Positions 8,445 to 17,322 of a stretch of DNA of 64,000 nt are shown one piece after another. Numbering within the stretch: the stretch's first letter is position 1; each line of letters begins with the position of its first letter. The notes beneath the pieces were generated by a model. That model ran no database searches and was not told the DNA's origin. It saw only the letters and a list, made by a program, of their open reading frames with translations. This DNA is from Caloranaerobacter ferrireducens (GTDB lineage Bacteria; Bacillota; Clostridia; Tissierellales; Thermohalobacteraceae): the NCBI RefSeq assembly GCF_001730685.1, contig NZ_MDJR01000003.1:124001-188000 (forward strand), in the 5' to 3' direction. Made by a program: the position numbers and the translations under genes.

Positions 8445-9536
8445 TTATACATTAAATCTAAATACTACTACATCTCCATCTTGCATTACATAGTCCTTAC
8501 CTTCTAATCTTATCAATCCTTTTTCTCTAGCTTGGCTATATCCACCTACGCTTATCAAATCATCATAACTTATAACTTCTGCTCTGATAAAGCCTCTTTC
8601 CATGTCAGAATGTATTTTTCCTGCTGCTTGTGGAGCTTTAGTTCCTCTTTTAATAGTCCAAGCTCTAACTTCTTTTTCTCCAGCTGTTAAGAAAGAAATT
8701 AAGCCTAAAAGTTTATAACTTGCTTTAATAAGTTTATCTAAGCCAGATTCTTTTAATCCAAGTTCTTGTAAGAATTCTTTCTTTTCTTCATCATCTAGTT
8801 CTGAAATCTCTGCTTCGATTTTTCCACATATAGTGACTACTTCAGAATTTTCCTTCTTTGCGTATTCTTTAACTTTTTTAACATATTTATTATCTTCTTC
8901 TGATGTGATATCATCTTCTGAAATATTAGCTGCATATAATACAGGTTTGTATGATAGCAAATTTAATCCTTTAACAAATTTTTCTTCTTCTTCATCGAAG
9001 TCAAGAACTCTTACGGATTTTCCTTCTTCTAGAACTTCACGAATTCTGATTAAAATATCAAGTTCTTTTTGATAGGATTTATCACCTTTTAATAATTTTT
9101 CTGTTTTAGCTATTCTCTTATTAATTAATTCAAGGTCGGAAAGAATAAGTTCTAAATTAATAATTTCAATATCACGTATAGGATCTATATTTCCTTCAAC
9201 ATGAGTAATATTTTCATCTTCAAAACATCTTACTACATGAACAATAGCAGCTACTTCTCTTATGTGAGATAGAAATTTGTTTCCTAAACCTTCGCCTTTG
9301 CTTGCACCTTTAACAAGTCCTGCGATGTCATAAAATTCAATTGCAGTTGGAGTTACTTTTTTAGGATTTATCATTTCTGCTAATTTTTCAAGTCTTTCGT
9401 CAGGTACAGCAACTACACCAACATTTGGTTCTATTGTGCAGAAAGGATAATTAGCTGATTCTGCTCCAGCAGCTGTAATTGCATTAAAAAGAGTACTTTT
9501 TCCCACGTTCGGTAAACCTACTATTCCTAATTTCAT
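8445..9536 (-). CDS. ychF: Redox-regulated ATPase YchF (OBG family)
   Basis: A 363-residue member of the universally conserved YchF/Ola1 group. The P-loop GLPNVGKS is at residues 6-13, the family signature NYPFCTIEPN at about 30-39, the G3 region DIAGLVKGAS near 69 and a C-terminal TGS domain. YchF prefers ATP over GTP and binds ribosomes; it has been linked to stress responses and translation. The start is ATG with its complement at 9534-9536, behind GGAAG on the - strand. It is monocistronic, with its own terminator and opposite in direction to its neighbours. Confidence 0.95.
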   Translation of the reverse strand: MKLGIVGLPNVGKSTLFNAITAAGAESANYPFCTIEPNVGVVAVPDERLEKLAEMINPKKVTPTAIEFYDIAGLVKGASKGEGLGNKFLSHIREVAAIVHVVRCFEDENITHVEGNIDPIRDIEIINLELILSDLELINKRIAKTEKLLKGDKSYQKELDILIRIREVLEEGKSVRVLDFDEEEEKFVKGLNLLSYKPVLYAANISEDDITSEEDNKYVKKVKEYAKKENSEVVTICGKIEAEISELDDEEKKEFLQELGLKESGLDKLIKASYKLLGLISFLTAGEKEVRAWTIKRGTKAPQAAGKIHSDMERGFIRAEVISYDDLISVGGYSQAREKGLIRLEGKDYVMQDGDVVVFRFNV

Positions 9537-9638
9537 TAATATCTTCCTTTCAATTGATAGTAATAAAATATAACTAATTTTAACAGACTAAATTATACAA
9601 TAACTTTAAGAATACATCAACTAGAAGGAGGAAAAAGT

Positions 9639-9839
9639 ATGGATAGAGATGTACAAATAAGTTCAATTATTTCTTTTGTAGATAACAATAGAGAGTCAAT
9701 GGCTAGTAGAATGGTTTGTGCTAAAGTATTAGGTCAAAAAGATGGGAGAATAAATGATGAAATTGTAAAAGAGCTTCATGCTAGACTTCCTAGAGCTAAA
9801 CAAGAAGTGATCGATGATTGTTTTGAAATAATTAAGTAA
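9639..9839 (+). CDS. Small conserved-looking protein of unknown function
   Basis: A 66-residue, soluble, probably helical protein with a strong Shine-Dalgarno (AAGGAGGAAAA) before ATG 9639 and balanced codon use. It is divergently transcribed from ychF across a 100-base gap. I do not recognise the family and see no metal or membrane motif. It ends just before the pstS Pho box, so it is not part of the pst transcript. Confidence 0.6.
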   Translation: MDRDVQISSIISFVDNNRESMASRMVCAKVLGQKDGRINDEIVKELHARLPRAKQEVIDDCFEIIK

Positions 9840-9853
9840 GTGATGTTTATTAA

Positions 9854-9918
9854 TTAACAATTCTTTAACATTAATTTAACTTCATATCAACATAAGCAGA
9901 AAATTATTTAGCTATAAT
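9854..9918 (+). promoter_or_regulatory. Pho box and promoter of pstS
   Basis: Four hexamers follow the TTAACA pattern with an exact 11-base period: TTAACA at 9854 and 9865, TTAACT at 9876 and TCAACA at 9887. A perfect TATAAT lies at 9913-9918, 26 bases after the start of the last hexamer. This is the arrangement expected of a PhoP/PhoB-activated promoter, with the box replacing the -35 element. Confidence 0.8.
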
Positions 9919-9964
9919 TAAGACGTAGTAAAAAACGTAGAAAAAAACGGAAAGGAGCACTGAT

Positions 9965-10930
9965 ATGTTAAGCAGAAAAACTAAAAAAGTTTTAGCTCTA
10001 ACTTTAAGTTTATTAATGGTTATTTTTACATTTGTAGGTTGCGGTAGTAAATCACAAAATCAAGGAACAAATGATCAGGCAAAAGCTAATACAGATAAAT
10101 TATCTGGAAAGATAGAAATAGATGGTTCTAGTACAGTTTTCCCTATAACTGAAGCTATGGCTGAAGAATTTCAGAAGATGTATAGAGATGTTAAAATAAC
10201 AATTGGAGTATCGGGAACAGGTGGAGGATTTAAAAGATTTACAAAGGGAGAAACGGATATAAGTGATGCATCAAGACCTATAAAAGATAAAGAAGCGAAA
10301 TTGGCAGAAGAAAATGGTATTAAATATAAGCAAGTTAAGGTTGCATATGATGGAATTTCAGTATTAGTTAATCCGCAAAATGATTGGGTTGATAATCTAA
10401 CAGTTGAAGAGTTAAAGAAAATCTGGGAACCAAACAGCACAGTGAAAACATGGAAAGATATAAGACCTGAATGGCCAGATAAGGAAATAAGACTTTATGG
10501 TCCAGGAACTGACTCGGGTACTTTTGATTATTTTACAGAAGAAATTATTGGAGAAAGTGGAAAGGTTAGAACAGATTTTACAGCTTCAGAGGATGACAAT
10601 GTATTAGTCCAAGGCATAGCAGGAGATAAGTATGCACTAGGTTATTTTGGATATGCTTACTATGTTGAAAATAAGGACGTGTTAAAGGTTGTACCTATAA
10701 ATGGCGTAGAACCTACTACAGAAACAATTGAAAACGGCGAATATACACCACTTTCAAGACCGTTATTCATATATGTATCACAGGATTCATTTAATAACAA
10801 AGAACAAGTTAGAGAATTTGTTAAGTTCTATTTAAAAAATGCAAGAGATATTGTTCCAGAAACAGGTTATGTTCCATTAAAACAAGAAGCTTATGACAAA
10901 CAATTAGAAGAATTATTGTCAGGACAGTAA
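9965..10930 (+). CDS. pstS: Phosphate ABC transporter substrate-binding lipoprotein PstS
   Basis: A 321-residue lipoprotein. The signal peptide ends at FVGC, with Cys 26 as the lipidation site. The mature part has the phosphate-binding motifs of PstS: IDGSSTVFPIT near residue 51, SGTGGGFKRF near 82, a DISDASRP stretch near 97 and GTDSGTFDYF near 181. It captures inorganic phosphate outside the membrane for the PstCAB importer encoded next. It is transcribed from its own Pho-box promoter and followed by a terminator, so pstS can be expressed above the rest of the operon. Confidence 0.95.
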   Translation: MLSRKTKKVLALTLSLLMVIFTFVGCGSKSQNQGTNDQAKANTDKLSGKIEIDGSSTVFPITEAMAEEFQKMYRDVKITIGVSGTGGGFKRFTKGETDISDASRPIKDKEAKLAEENGIKYKQVKVAYDGISVLVNPQNDWVDNLTVEELKKIWEPNSTVKTWKDIRPEWPDKEIRLYGPGTDSGTFDYFTEEIIGESGKVRTDFTASEDDNVLVQGIAGDKYALGYFGYAYYVENKDVLKVVPINGVEPTTETIENGEYTPLSRPLFIYVSQDSFNNKEQVREFVKFYLKNARDIVPETGYVPLKQEAYDKQLEELLSGQ

Positions 10931-10953
10931 ATTAGATAATACTTTTAAAAATA

Positions 10954-10981
10954 AGGGCATTTTATGATGCCCTCTTTTTAT
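10954..10981 (+). terminator. Terminator after pstS
   Basis: Stem AGGGCAT (10954-10960) with ATGCCCT (10967-10973), followed by CTTTTTATTT. Confidence 0.75.
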
Positions 10982-10999
10982 TTGTACAATATATATTAT

Positions 11000-11064
11000 T
11001 TAACAAACACTTAACATTAGGTTAACAGAAAATAAACTAAAGTATTAAACACTTAAATTATAAT
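11000..11064 (+). promoter_or_regulatory. Pho box and promoter of pstC operon
   Basis: TTAACA occurs at 11000, 11011 and 11022, with a weaker TAAACT at 11033, all at an 11-base period. TATAAT lies at 11059-11064, again 26 bases after the start of the last hexamer. The geometry is identical to the pstS promoter. Confidence 0.8.
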
Positions 11065-11100
11065 TATTATGTGATTTAGCAAAAGACTGGGGGTTTATTT

Positions 11101-12021
11101 ATGAGTAAAATTACTAGTAGCAATAAAAAAAGTAATCCGTTAAAAAAGATATATATGATGGAAACAGTTATATCAAAGGTTTTATTTGCTTTTGTTATGG
11201 TTTCTATTGTAACTACTATTGGTATAGTATGGGTATTGTCTTATGAGACTGTTCAGTTTTTTCGTGAAGTATCTATAATTGAATTCCTAACTGGTACAGA
11301 ATGGACAGCTTTATTTAGTCCACCTAAATATGGGGTTTTACCTTTAGTAGATGGGACATTGATGATAGCTTTCTTTTCAAGCATAATTTCAATACCTATT
11401 GGTTTAGGAAGTGCTATTTATCTAAGTGAATATGCTTCAAAGAAAACTAGGAAAATACTTAAACCAGTACTAGAGATACTTGCTGGTATTCCAACAATAG
11501 TTTATGGTTATTTTGCGTTAACTTTTATAACACCAGCAATAAGGAATATTTTTCCAGAAGCTAATATTTTTAATGCTTTAAGTGCAAGTATAGCAGTTGG
11601 TATAATGATAATTCCTATGGTTTCATCATTAAGTGAAGATGCGATGAATGCAGTACCCAACTCATTACGTGAAGGTGCTTATGCATTAGGATGTACTAGG
11701 TTTGAAGTAGCAACTAAGGTAGTTATTCCTGCAGCGTTATCTAGTATAATTGCTTCATTTGTTTTGGCTATATCGAGAGCTATCGGAGAAACTATGATTG
11801 TAACACTAGCTGCTGGTTCAACTCCTAAATTAACTTTAAATCCATTAGAGAGTATACAGACAATGACAGCTTTTATAGTACAGGTAGCTTCTGGTGATAT
11901 AGTTCATGGTAGTGTGATGTATAAAACAATATTTGCTGTTGGAATGTTACTTTTCATAATAACGCTATTAATGAACATAGTATCTAAAATTATCATTAAG
12001 AAATACAGGGAGGAGTATTAA
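11101..12021 (+). CDS. pstC: Phosphate ABC transporter permease PstC
   Basis: A 306-residue integral membrane protein with about six transmembrane segments. The ABC permease coupling loop is seen around [15 protein letters not shown], followed by SRAIGETMI. It forms the phosphate channel with PstA. ATG 11101 follows a GGGGG-containing Shine-Dalgarno. The stop codon TAA at 12019-12021 shares one base with the pstA start, so the two are translationally coupled. The operon is driven by the second Pho-box promoter. Confidence 0.95.
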   Translation: MSKITSSNKKSNPLKKIYMMETVISKVLFAFVMVSIVTTIGIVWVLSYETVQFFREVSIIEFLTGTEWTALFSPPKYGVLPLVDGTLMIAFFSSIISIPIGLGSAIYLSEYASKKTRKILKPVLEILAGIPTIVYGYFALTFITPAIRNIFPEANIFNALSASIAVGIMIIPMVSSLSEDAMNAVPNSLREGAYALGCTRFEVATKVVIPAALSSIIASFVLAISRAIGETMIVTLAAGSTPKLTLNPLESIQTMTAFIVQVASGDIVHGSVMYKTIFAVGMLLFIITLLMNIVSKIIIKKYREEY

Positions 12022-12878
12022 TGACTAATCTTCAGAAAAGAAAGTTGCAGGATAAAATTTTCCACATGCTTGTATTGTTAGCAACTTTATTTGGTTTAGT
12101 TGTTTTAGTAATTCTATTAAAAGAAATATTAAGTGATGGATTAAAATGGATAAATATAGATTTTTTTAGAAATTTCGCTTCTAGATTTCCGAAGAAATCA
12201 GGCATTAAAGCTCCATTATTTGGGAGTTTGTGGATTATTGTATTGACTGCTCTATTTGCTTTTCCAATAGGAGTAGGTTCAGCTTTATATCTAGAAGAAT
12301 ATCTACCAAAGAACTGGTTAACTAATTTAATTCAAGTAAATATATCGAATCTAGCAGGAGTACCTTCTATAGTTTTCGGCATACTTGGATTAGGTATTTT
12401 TGTAAACACTTTAGGTTTTGGTAGAAGTATTCTATCAGGTGCATTAACATTAGCGTTATTGATATTACCTGTAATTATAGTTTCAGCTCAAGAAGCAATA
12501 AAAAGCGTACCGAAAGAACTTAAACATGGGGCATATGCTCTAGGATGTACTAAGTGGCAGATGATTACTGGCGTATTATTGCCTTATGCTATGCCTGGGA
12601 TTTTAACAGGTACTATTTTGGCAATTGCAAGAGCATTAGGTGAGACTGCACCATTACTTATGGTAGGAGCAGTAACTTTTATAGCTTATACTCCTGAAGG
12701 GATATTTGATTCATTTACTACATTACCAATGCAAATATATAGCTGGACTTCAAAGCCAAAAGCCGATTTTCATCATATAGCAGCAGCAGCTATTATAGTA
12801 TTACTAGTATTGTTATTAGGTATAAATTCATTGGCTATATATTTGCGTAACAGGTACCAAAATAGGATGTCAAGGTAA
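12021..12878 (+). CDS. pstA: Phosphate ABC transporter permease PstA
   Basis: A 285-residue permease with six predicted transmembrane helices and the conserved coupling loop [16 protein letters not shown], then [11 protein letters not shown]. It pairs with PstC in the inner channel of the phosphate importer. The ATG overlaps the pstC stop by one base, behind GGGAGGAG inside the pstC 3' end. Confidence 0.95.
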   Translation: MTNLQKRKLQDKIFHMLVLLATLFGLVVLVILLKEILSDGLKWINIDFFRNFASRFPKKSGIKAPLFGSLWIIVLTALFAFPIGVGSALYLEEYLPKNWLTNLIQVNISNLAGVPSIVFGILGLGIFVNTLGFGRSILSGALTLALLILPVIIVSAQEAIKSVPKELKHGAYALGCTKWQMITGVLLPYAMPGILTGTILAIARALGETAPLLMVGAVTFIAYTPEGIFDSFTTLPMQIYSWTSKPKADFHHIAAAAIIVLLVLLLGINSLAIYLRNRYQNRMSR

Positions 12879-12894
12879 TTTAAGGAGGGTTATA

Positions 12895-13650
12895 ATGAAT
12901 AAAAAAATTCAAGTAAAAAATTTGAACTTCTATTATGGAAATTTTCATGCGTTAAAGAATATAAATTTAGATATAGAAGAAAATAAGGTAACAGCCTTAA
13001 TAGGACCTTCAGGTTGTGGGAAATCTACCTTTTTAAGAACGATAAACAGAATGAACGATTTAATTGAAGGTACTAGACACGATGGGGAAATAATATATGA
13101 AGGAAAGGATGTATATGCTCCTGATGTGGATGTTGTAGAATTAAGAAGAAAAATAGGTATGGTTTTTCAAAAACCAAATCCTTTTCCTAAATCAATTTAT
13201 GAGAATATAGTGTTCGGACCAAAAAGACACGGAATAAAGAGTAAATCAAAACTGGATGAGATAGTAGAGAAGAGTTTAAAAGGTGCAGCACTTTGGGATG
13301 AAGTAAAAGATAGATTGAATAGTTCGGCTTGGTCTTTATCAGGTGGTCAGCAACAGAGACTGTGTATTGCAAGAGCTTTAGCTATGGAACCTGATGTACT
13401 TTTGATGGATGAACCTACTTCTGCATTAGACCCTGTAGCTACTTTAAGAATAGAAGAGTTGATAGAGGATCTTAAAAAGGAGTATACTATAGTTATAGTA
13501 ACACATTCTATGCAACAGGCTGGCAGAATATCAGATAATACTGCATTTTTCTTAATGGGTGAGCTTATTGAATATGGTAGTACTAAGAAGATATTTACAA
13601 AGCCTGAGGATAAAAGAACGGAAGACTATATTACAGGTAGATTTGGTTAA
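12895..13650 (+). CDS. pstB: Phosphate ABC transporter ATP-binding protein PstB
   Basis: A 251-residue ABC ATPase. Walker A is GPSGCGKST near residues 37-45, the Q-loop is [11 protein letters not shown], the signature is LSGGQQQR and Walker B is [11 protein letters not shown]. The PNPFP segment after the Q-loop is characteristic of PstB. It powers uptake through PstC and PstA. It starts 16 bases after pstA behind AAGGAGG. Confidence 0.96.
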   Translation: MNKKIQVKNLNFYYGNFHALKNINLDIEENKVTALIGPSGCGKSTFLRTINRMNDLIEGTRHDGEIIYEGKDVYAPDVDVVELRRKIGMVFQKPNPFPKSIYENIVFGPKRHGIKSKSKLDEIVEKSLKGAALWDEVKDRLNSSAWSLSGGQQQRLCIARALAMEPDVLLMDEPTSALDPVATLRIEELIEDLKKEYTIVIVTHSMQQAGRISDNTAFFLMGELIEYGSTKKIFTKPEDKRTEDYITGRFG

Positions 13651-13661
13651 GGAGTGGGATT

Positions 13662-14309
13662 ATGAGAAAACATTTTGACCTACAATTAAAAGAATTACAT
13701 GACTCTCTCTTAAAAATGGGGACTATGGTAGAAGAAGCAATAGATATAGCGATTCAATCTCTAATAGAACAAGATGTTGAGAAAGCAAAAAAGGTTATAG
13801 AAATTGATGATAAAATTGATGTTTTAGAAGTGCAAATAGAAGAAAAATGTTTAGATTTAATAGCTCTTCAACAGCCTATTGCAAGAGATTTGAGAAAAAT
13901 AAGTACAATTTTAAAAATTATAACGGATCTAGAAAGAATTGGTGACCACGCAGTAAATATTGCTGAAGTTGTAATAAAAATAGGCAAAGAAAAGTTTATA
14001 AAACCACTAATAGATATTCCCAAAATGGCTGATATAGTGAAGAAAATGGTAAAGAACAGTTTAAACAGTTATATTAAAGAAGATCTAAAGTTGGCTAAAG
14101 AAGTAGCTCAAATGGATGAAATCGTAGATAATATCTATAAAGATATTTATATTGAACTGTTAGAGCTTTTAACTAAAAACAAGAAAAATATGCCTCAAAC
14201 AATAAATTTATTGTTAATAGGTAGATATCTTGAAAGAGTAGCAGATCATACTACTAATATTTGTGAAAGAATTATATATATGATTACTGGAGAAAGAGTA
14301 TCATATTAG
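13662..14309 (+). CDS. phoU: Phosphate signalling complex protein PhoU
   Basis: A 215-residue all-helical protein with two PhoU repeats. Each has the acidic/metal motif of the family (ITDLERIGDHAVNI near residue 87 and LLIGRYLERVADHTTNI near 185). PhoU links the Pst transporter to the PhoR kinase and dampens Pho signalling when phosphate is plentiful. It lies 11 bases downstream of pstB and ends the operon. The matching two-component system is probably the one at 42969-45439. Confidence 0.95.
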   Translation: MRKHFDLQLKELHDSLLKMGTMVEEAIDIAIQSLIEQDVEKAKKVIEIDDKIDVLEVQIEEKCLDLIALQQPIARDLRKISTILKIITDLERIGDHAVNIAEVVIKIGKEKFIKPLIDIPKMADIVKKMVKNSLNSYIKEDLKLAKEVAQMDEIVDNIYKDIYIELLELLTKNKKNMPQTINLLLIGRYLERVADHTTNICERIIYMITGERVSY

Positions 14310-14360
14310 TATTATATAATCATCTTATAATTAAGAGCGATTATATAACGATTGCGGCAG

Positions 14361-14410
14361 AACGGCAGAAAATCTTACCTCTTTGAGGGTTAGGTTTTCT
14401 GCCGTTTAAA
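14361..14410 (+). terminator. Hairpin after phoU, probable terminator
   Basis: AACGGCAGAAAA (14361-14372) can pair with TTTTCTGCCGTT (14395-14406), with further weaker pairing inward. The T run afterwards is short, so termination may be partial. Confidence 0.5.
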
Positions 14411-14532
14411 GTTTCAAAAGAATTTAATTATTTAATATTCAGACTTTATGTGCAAGTTTAGAAATCGAAGATTTTTTTCTTTTTTGTTTAAAATTTTTGT
14501 ATATGTAAATCCTATATTTAGGAGGTGATAAA

Positions 14533-15051
14533 ATGATAAGAAGAAATAAATTATTAATCATGTTATTTATATTTACTATGATTATAACAGTATTTACGTA
14601 TGGTTGTAGAGGAGCTGAGAAACCCAATTTACCAAGACCTAAACAAGGAGAAAGAAATATAATAGATAACGAAATCGAAAGAAAAGATTTAGAAGATGTT
14701 AAAGAAAAATCAGATAAGTCTTTATCTACAAGAGCAGAGAAAATTGCAGATAGTATTGTAGACTTGCCAGGTGTAGATGATGCAACTGTAGTAATAACTG
14801 GCAATACTGCATTGGTAGGAGTCGATATTGAGGAAGATTTAGAAGGGAAAGTTGTTACAGATTTGAAAAAACAAATAGTAGCAAGGGTAAAGCAAATAGA
14901 TAAAAATATTAAAAATGTAACTGTAACTGCTGATCCTGATTTATTTGAAAGAATAGATGATATTGCTCAGGAAATAAATAGAGGTAGAGGTATGAGTGAG
15001 TTTGCAGATGAAGTGAAAGAGATTATACGTAGAATAACACCTAGTATGTAA
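14533..15051 (+). CDS. YhcN/YlaJ family sporulation lipoprotein
   Basis: A 172-residue lipoprotein: the signal peptide ends at TYGC with Cys 25. A polar linker and a C-terminal domain follow with the family pattern KIADSIVDLPGVDDATVVI and NTALVGVDI, then the VTADPDLFERIDDI segment. YhcN/YlaJ proteins are found in the spore inner membrane or forespore and contribute to germination or outgrowth. ATG 14533 follows AGGAGGTG. It is a single gene between two hairpins; no clear SigF/SigG promoter was picked out. Confidence 0.9.
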   Translation: MIRRNKLLIMLFIFTMIITVFTYGCRGAEKPNLPRPKQGERNIIDNEIERKDLEDVKEKSDKSLSTRAEKIADSIVDLPGVDDATVVITGNTALVGVDIEEDLEGKVVTDLKKQIVARVKQIDKNIKNVTVTADPDLFERIDDIAQEINRGRGMSEFADEVKEIIRRITPSM

Positions 15052-15052
15052 T

Positions 15053-15080
15053 AATCCGGTCAATTGACCGGATTTTAAAT
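15053..15080 (+). terminator. Terminator after the YhcN/YlaJ gene
   Basis: Perfect palindrome with arms AATCCGGTCAA (15053-15063) and TTGACCGGATT (15064-15074), followed by an A/T-rich tract ending in TTTTTT at 15080-15085. Confidence 0.7.
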
Positions 15081-15227
15081 TTTTTATAATCCATAGGAAA
15101 TTATAATAAAATCTTATATTTTTTAAAAATGATGTTGATTTTATTGAAACTTTGTCTGGCATGTTTACATGCCAGAGTCGTTATAAACCTTATTGAATTG
15201 TGGATAATTTTAAACATAATTTCTGTA
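15081..15227 (-). repeat. Dispersed repeat, copy 3 (inverted, split by about 80 bases)
   Basis: 15081-15104 (ending ATAATCCATAGGAAATTAT) and 15185-15227 (AAACCTTATTGAATTGTGGA onward) are the reverse complement of two adjacent pieces of repeat copy 1. The roughly 80 bases between them are absent from copies 1 and 2 and include a perfect hairpin, TCTGGCATG (15155-15163) with CATGCCAGA (15168-15176). The first 45 or so bases of the repeat are missing at the 15.23-kb end. Confidence 0.6.
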
Positions 15228-15231
15228 ATTT

Positions 15232-15771
15232 CTATTTTATTTCATAGGCTAAAGAGTTAAATATAGTATCAATGTATTTTAGATCTATATTCTTATCAGG
15301 TTTATATTTATTATAATTATGAATGGTTTTATAAATTGTAAGGTTTGGCTTTTTCTTTTCTTTTACAATGGTTTCAAGAGAAATTGTTAAAAACTCACTA
15401 TTTAATATTCTAATGGTTAAACTTTCATAAGTTTTACTGTTTTCAAGCCGAATACTATAAGAAGTATCATTGTTATTATCAAAAATTCTTTCATTACAAT
15501 TTGAAAGTTTAAAATTATCAAAATAAGCAATTATTTTATCTATTTTTTTTATGTCATTATCTTTTCTTACTGAAAATTTATGATAACCAGATTTTTTTAT
15601 TATTATTAATTTATCAAATTGTTTATCCTCGCAATTTTTCAATATTAAATTACTTAATACATTAGAATGTTTATTTGGAAATAAATAATTTTTACTAATA
15701 ATAATTAAGGCTGTAACAATCAAAAAAATTTCTAGCCAGATTATTATTTTTTTGCTCCTAGCTGGTTCCAC
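15232..15771 (-). CDS. Membrane-anchored protein of unknown function
   Basis: A 179-residue protein on the - strand. A short basic N-terminus leads into one hydrophobic helix (about residues 9-27), and the rest is an extracytoplasmic soluble domain rich in K, N, I and S. I do not recognise the family. The start is GTG with its complement at 15769-15771, behind GAAGGTG; an upstream in-frame ATG would add 17 residues without a ribosome site. The gene converges on the YhcN/YlaJ lipoprotein across the repeat. Confidence 0.55.
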   Translation of the reverse strand: MEPARSKKIIIWLEIFLIVTALIIISKNYLFPNKHSNVLSNLILKNCEDKQFDKLIIIKKSGYHKFSVRKDNDIKKIDKIIAYFDNFKLSNCNERIFDNNNDTSYSIRLENSKTYESLTIRILNSEFLTISLETIVKEKKKPNLTIYKTIHNYNKYKPDKNIDLKYIDTIFNSLAYEIK

Positions 15772-16112
15772 ATAATCACCTTCTTTAAAATGTGACAATT
15801 TCATTATACAAAAAATATGCAAACCTGTAAATTATTATCGTTTTATAAGTTTGTAATTTTCACTAAATTTTATCTTAAAGAATTATTTAACCACAAAATT
15901 ATTTTAATTGGCAAAACATATTTTGTTGACTTTAATTTGATCTGCCTTGCATTTAAAAGGCTTAGTTCTAAACAAGACGTAAATATACATAAATTTATAA
16001 AAAAGCCTTCTATTATTTGTAGCTAATAGCAATTAGTTATTAATTGGCTATAGGCTATTAACAGTTAAACAATGAAATTTGCAAATAAATTCTGAATAAA
16101 GTAGGTGACGTT
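15772..16112. other. Gene-free interval with a hairpin
   Basis: No convincing gene. A 69-codon frame at 15817-16026 has no Shine-Dalgarno and unusual composition and is not called. A bulged hairpin lies at 16025-16051 (AATAGCAATTA pairing with TAATTGGCTAT). The promoters of the two divergent flanking genes should lie here but no strong match was picked out. Confidence 0.4.
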
Positions 16113-17300
16113 ATGTCAGGTATTAATAGTTTAAATAAATTATTATTTTACATTATTATGTTTATTTTTTTTAGTGTATTGTTTTTTGTATATGATAATA
16201 CTTTAGAAAATATCTTTTTGCTTCTTTCATTTATTGGTTTTATTAATATATTAGAACAGAGGAGAATTTTTAGATCTAAAAAGAACATATTTTTACTTAT
16301 TAGTATAGTTTTAATAACTTATACCTTATCTATAGCATTTTTATTTACTCAGAGATATGATATGAAAATTAACAGTTTGAAAACTTATCGACGAAATGAG
16401 GATAAAGCTGTGTTATTAGTTGTTGAAGGTGAAAGCCCTGTATATAAACCTTCAAAAGCTATAACTAATATTTTGCTAAACGAAAGTTTTTTAAGCAAAA
16501 TGAGTATGCCTTATCAATTATACAACATTAAGAAAAATTATCATTTGATAGGAAAGAGTGATTATAAGAGAAATGTACAAAAATTAGTTGAAAAATTAAA
16601 AGAAGAGCTTCCAGAAGAATATTATGTAAATATTGCTTATTTGAAAGATACAGAATATATAGAAGAAAAAATTTTTGATTCAGTTGCTAAAGGGTATTAT
16701 AAGATAATAATAGTACCTATAATTGTTTCAGAAGGGAGTGAATTTACTGGATTAAAAAAGAGAATTGAAAAACTTAGATTATATAATTACAATGTGCAAA
16801 TTAGATGGACTGAGCCTTTCTGGAATAGTGAATATTTAGCTATATCATATATAAGCAAAATTTCAAATAATATAGATGCAAAAAAAATAAAAGATACGGG
16901 AATAGTATTAATAGGTCAGGGAGAGTCTAATAAAAGTAATTTGATTAAATCTATAAAACAACAAATAATGTTTTCTAAAAAGGTAAAAACGTATCTAGTT
17001 GAAGAATTAGGGCTTGATGAAACTAAAATAAAAATAGCATGGTTTGATAAGTTAAAACCAGATTATGTTCAAGCGGTTAAAGAAGTGCTAGAATATGGAG
17101 TCGGTGAAGTACTTTGTGTATATTTAAAACCTACAACTACGAATATAGATAACAATATTATAGCTAATAAAATAAAAAGGAAAATAGATTTTCCAGAAGG
17201 TATTAAGATTAAAGTTATAGATGGTTTTTGTAATGATGAAAATATTATTAAAGAAATAAGAAATAGGATTAGATTAGCAGATATGAAAGTTTGGAACTAA
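16113..17300 (+). CDS. Membrane-anchored protein with a ferrochelatase-like domain
   Basis: A 395-residue protein. Residues 1-75 contain about three hydrophobic segments (near 10-28, 31-46 and 58-75). From residue 95 on, the pattern resembles ferrochelatase/CbiX class II chelatases: a VLLVVEGESP strand-loop, YHLIGKSDYKRNVQ (compare the Y-x-x-IGG-SPL of HemH), a YYVNIAYL strand, GYYKIIIVPIIVSEGSEFT (compare the PL-x-P-x-YS-x-T stretch), then a second half opening with GIVLIGQGES. The position of the catalytic histidine of HemH appears to be occupied by non-histidine residues, so enzyme activity is doubtful. Family assignment rests on pattern recognition only. GTG-less start at ATG 16113 behind AGTAGGTGA. 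It is followed after 22 bases by the M16 pair. Confidence 0.55.
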   Translation: MSGINSLNKLLFYIIMFIFFSVLFFVYDNTLENIFLLLSFIGFINILEQRRIFRSKKNIFLLISIVLITYTLSIAFLFTQRYDMKINSLKTYRRNEDKAVLLVVEGESPVYKPSKAITNILLNESFLSKMSMPYQLYNIKKNYHLIGKSDYKRNVQKLVEKLKEELPEEYYVNIAYLKDTEYIEEKIFDSVAKGYYKIIIVPIIVSEGSEFTGLKKRIEKLRLYNYNVQIRWTEPFWNSEYLAISYISKISNNIDAKKIKDTGIVLIGQGESNKSNLIKSIKQQIMFSKKVKTYLVEELGLDETKIKIAWFDKLKPDYVQAVKEVLEYGVGEVLCVYLKPTTTNIDNNIIANKIKRKIDFPEGIKIKVIDGFCNDENIIKEIRNRIRLADMKVWN

Positions 17301-17322
17301 TAATAGATGGGAGGTTTGCATA

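Noticed and set aside
15817-16026. 69-codon + strand reading frame between divergent genes
   Set aside because: No Shine-Dalgarno, overlaps the promoter side of the - strand gene, and composition does not resemble the neighbours.
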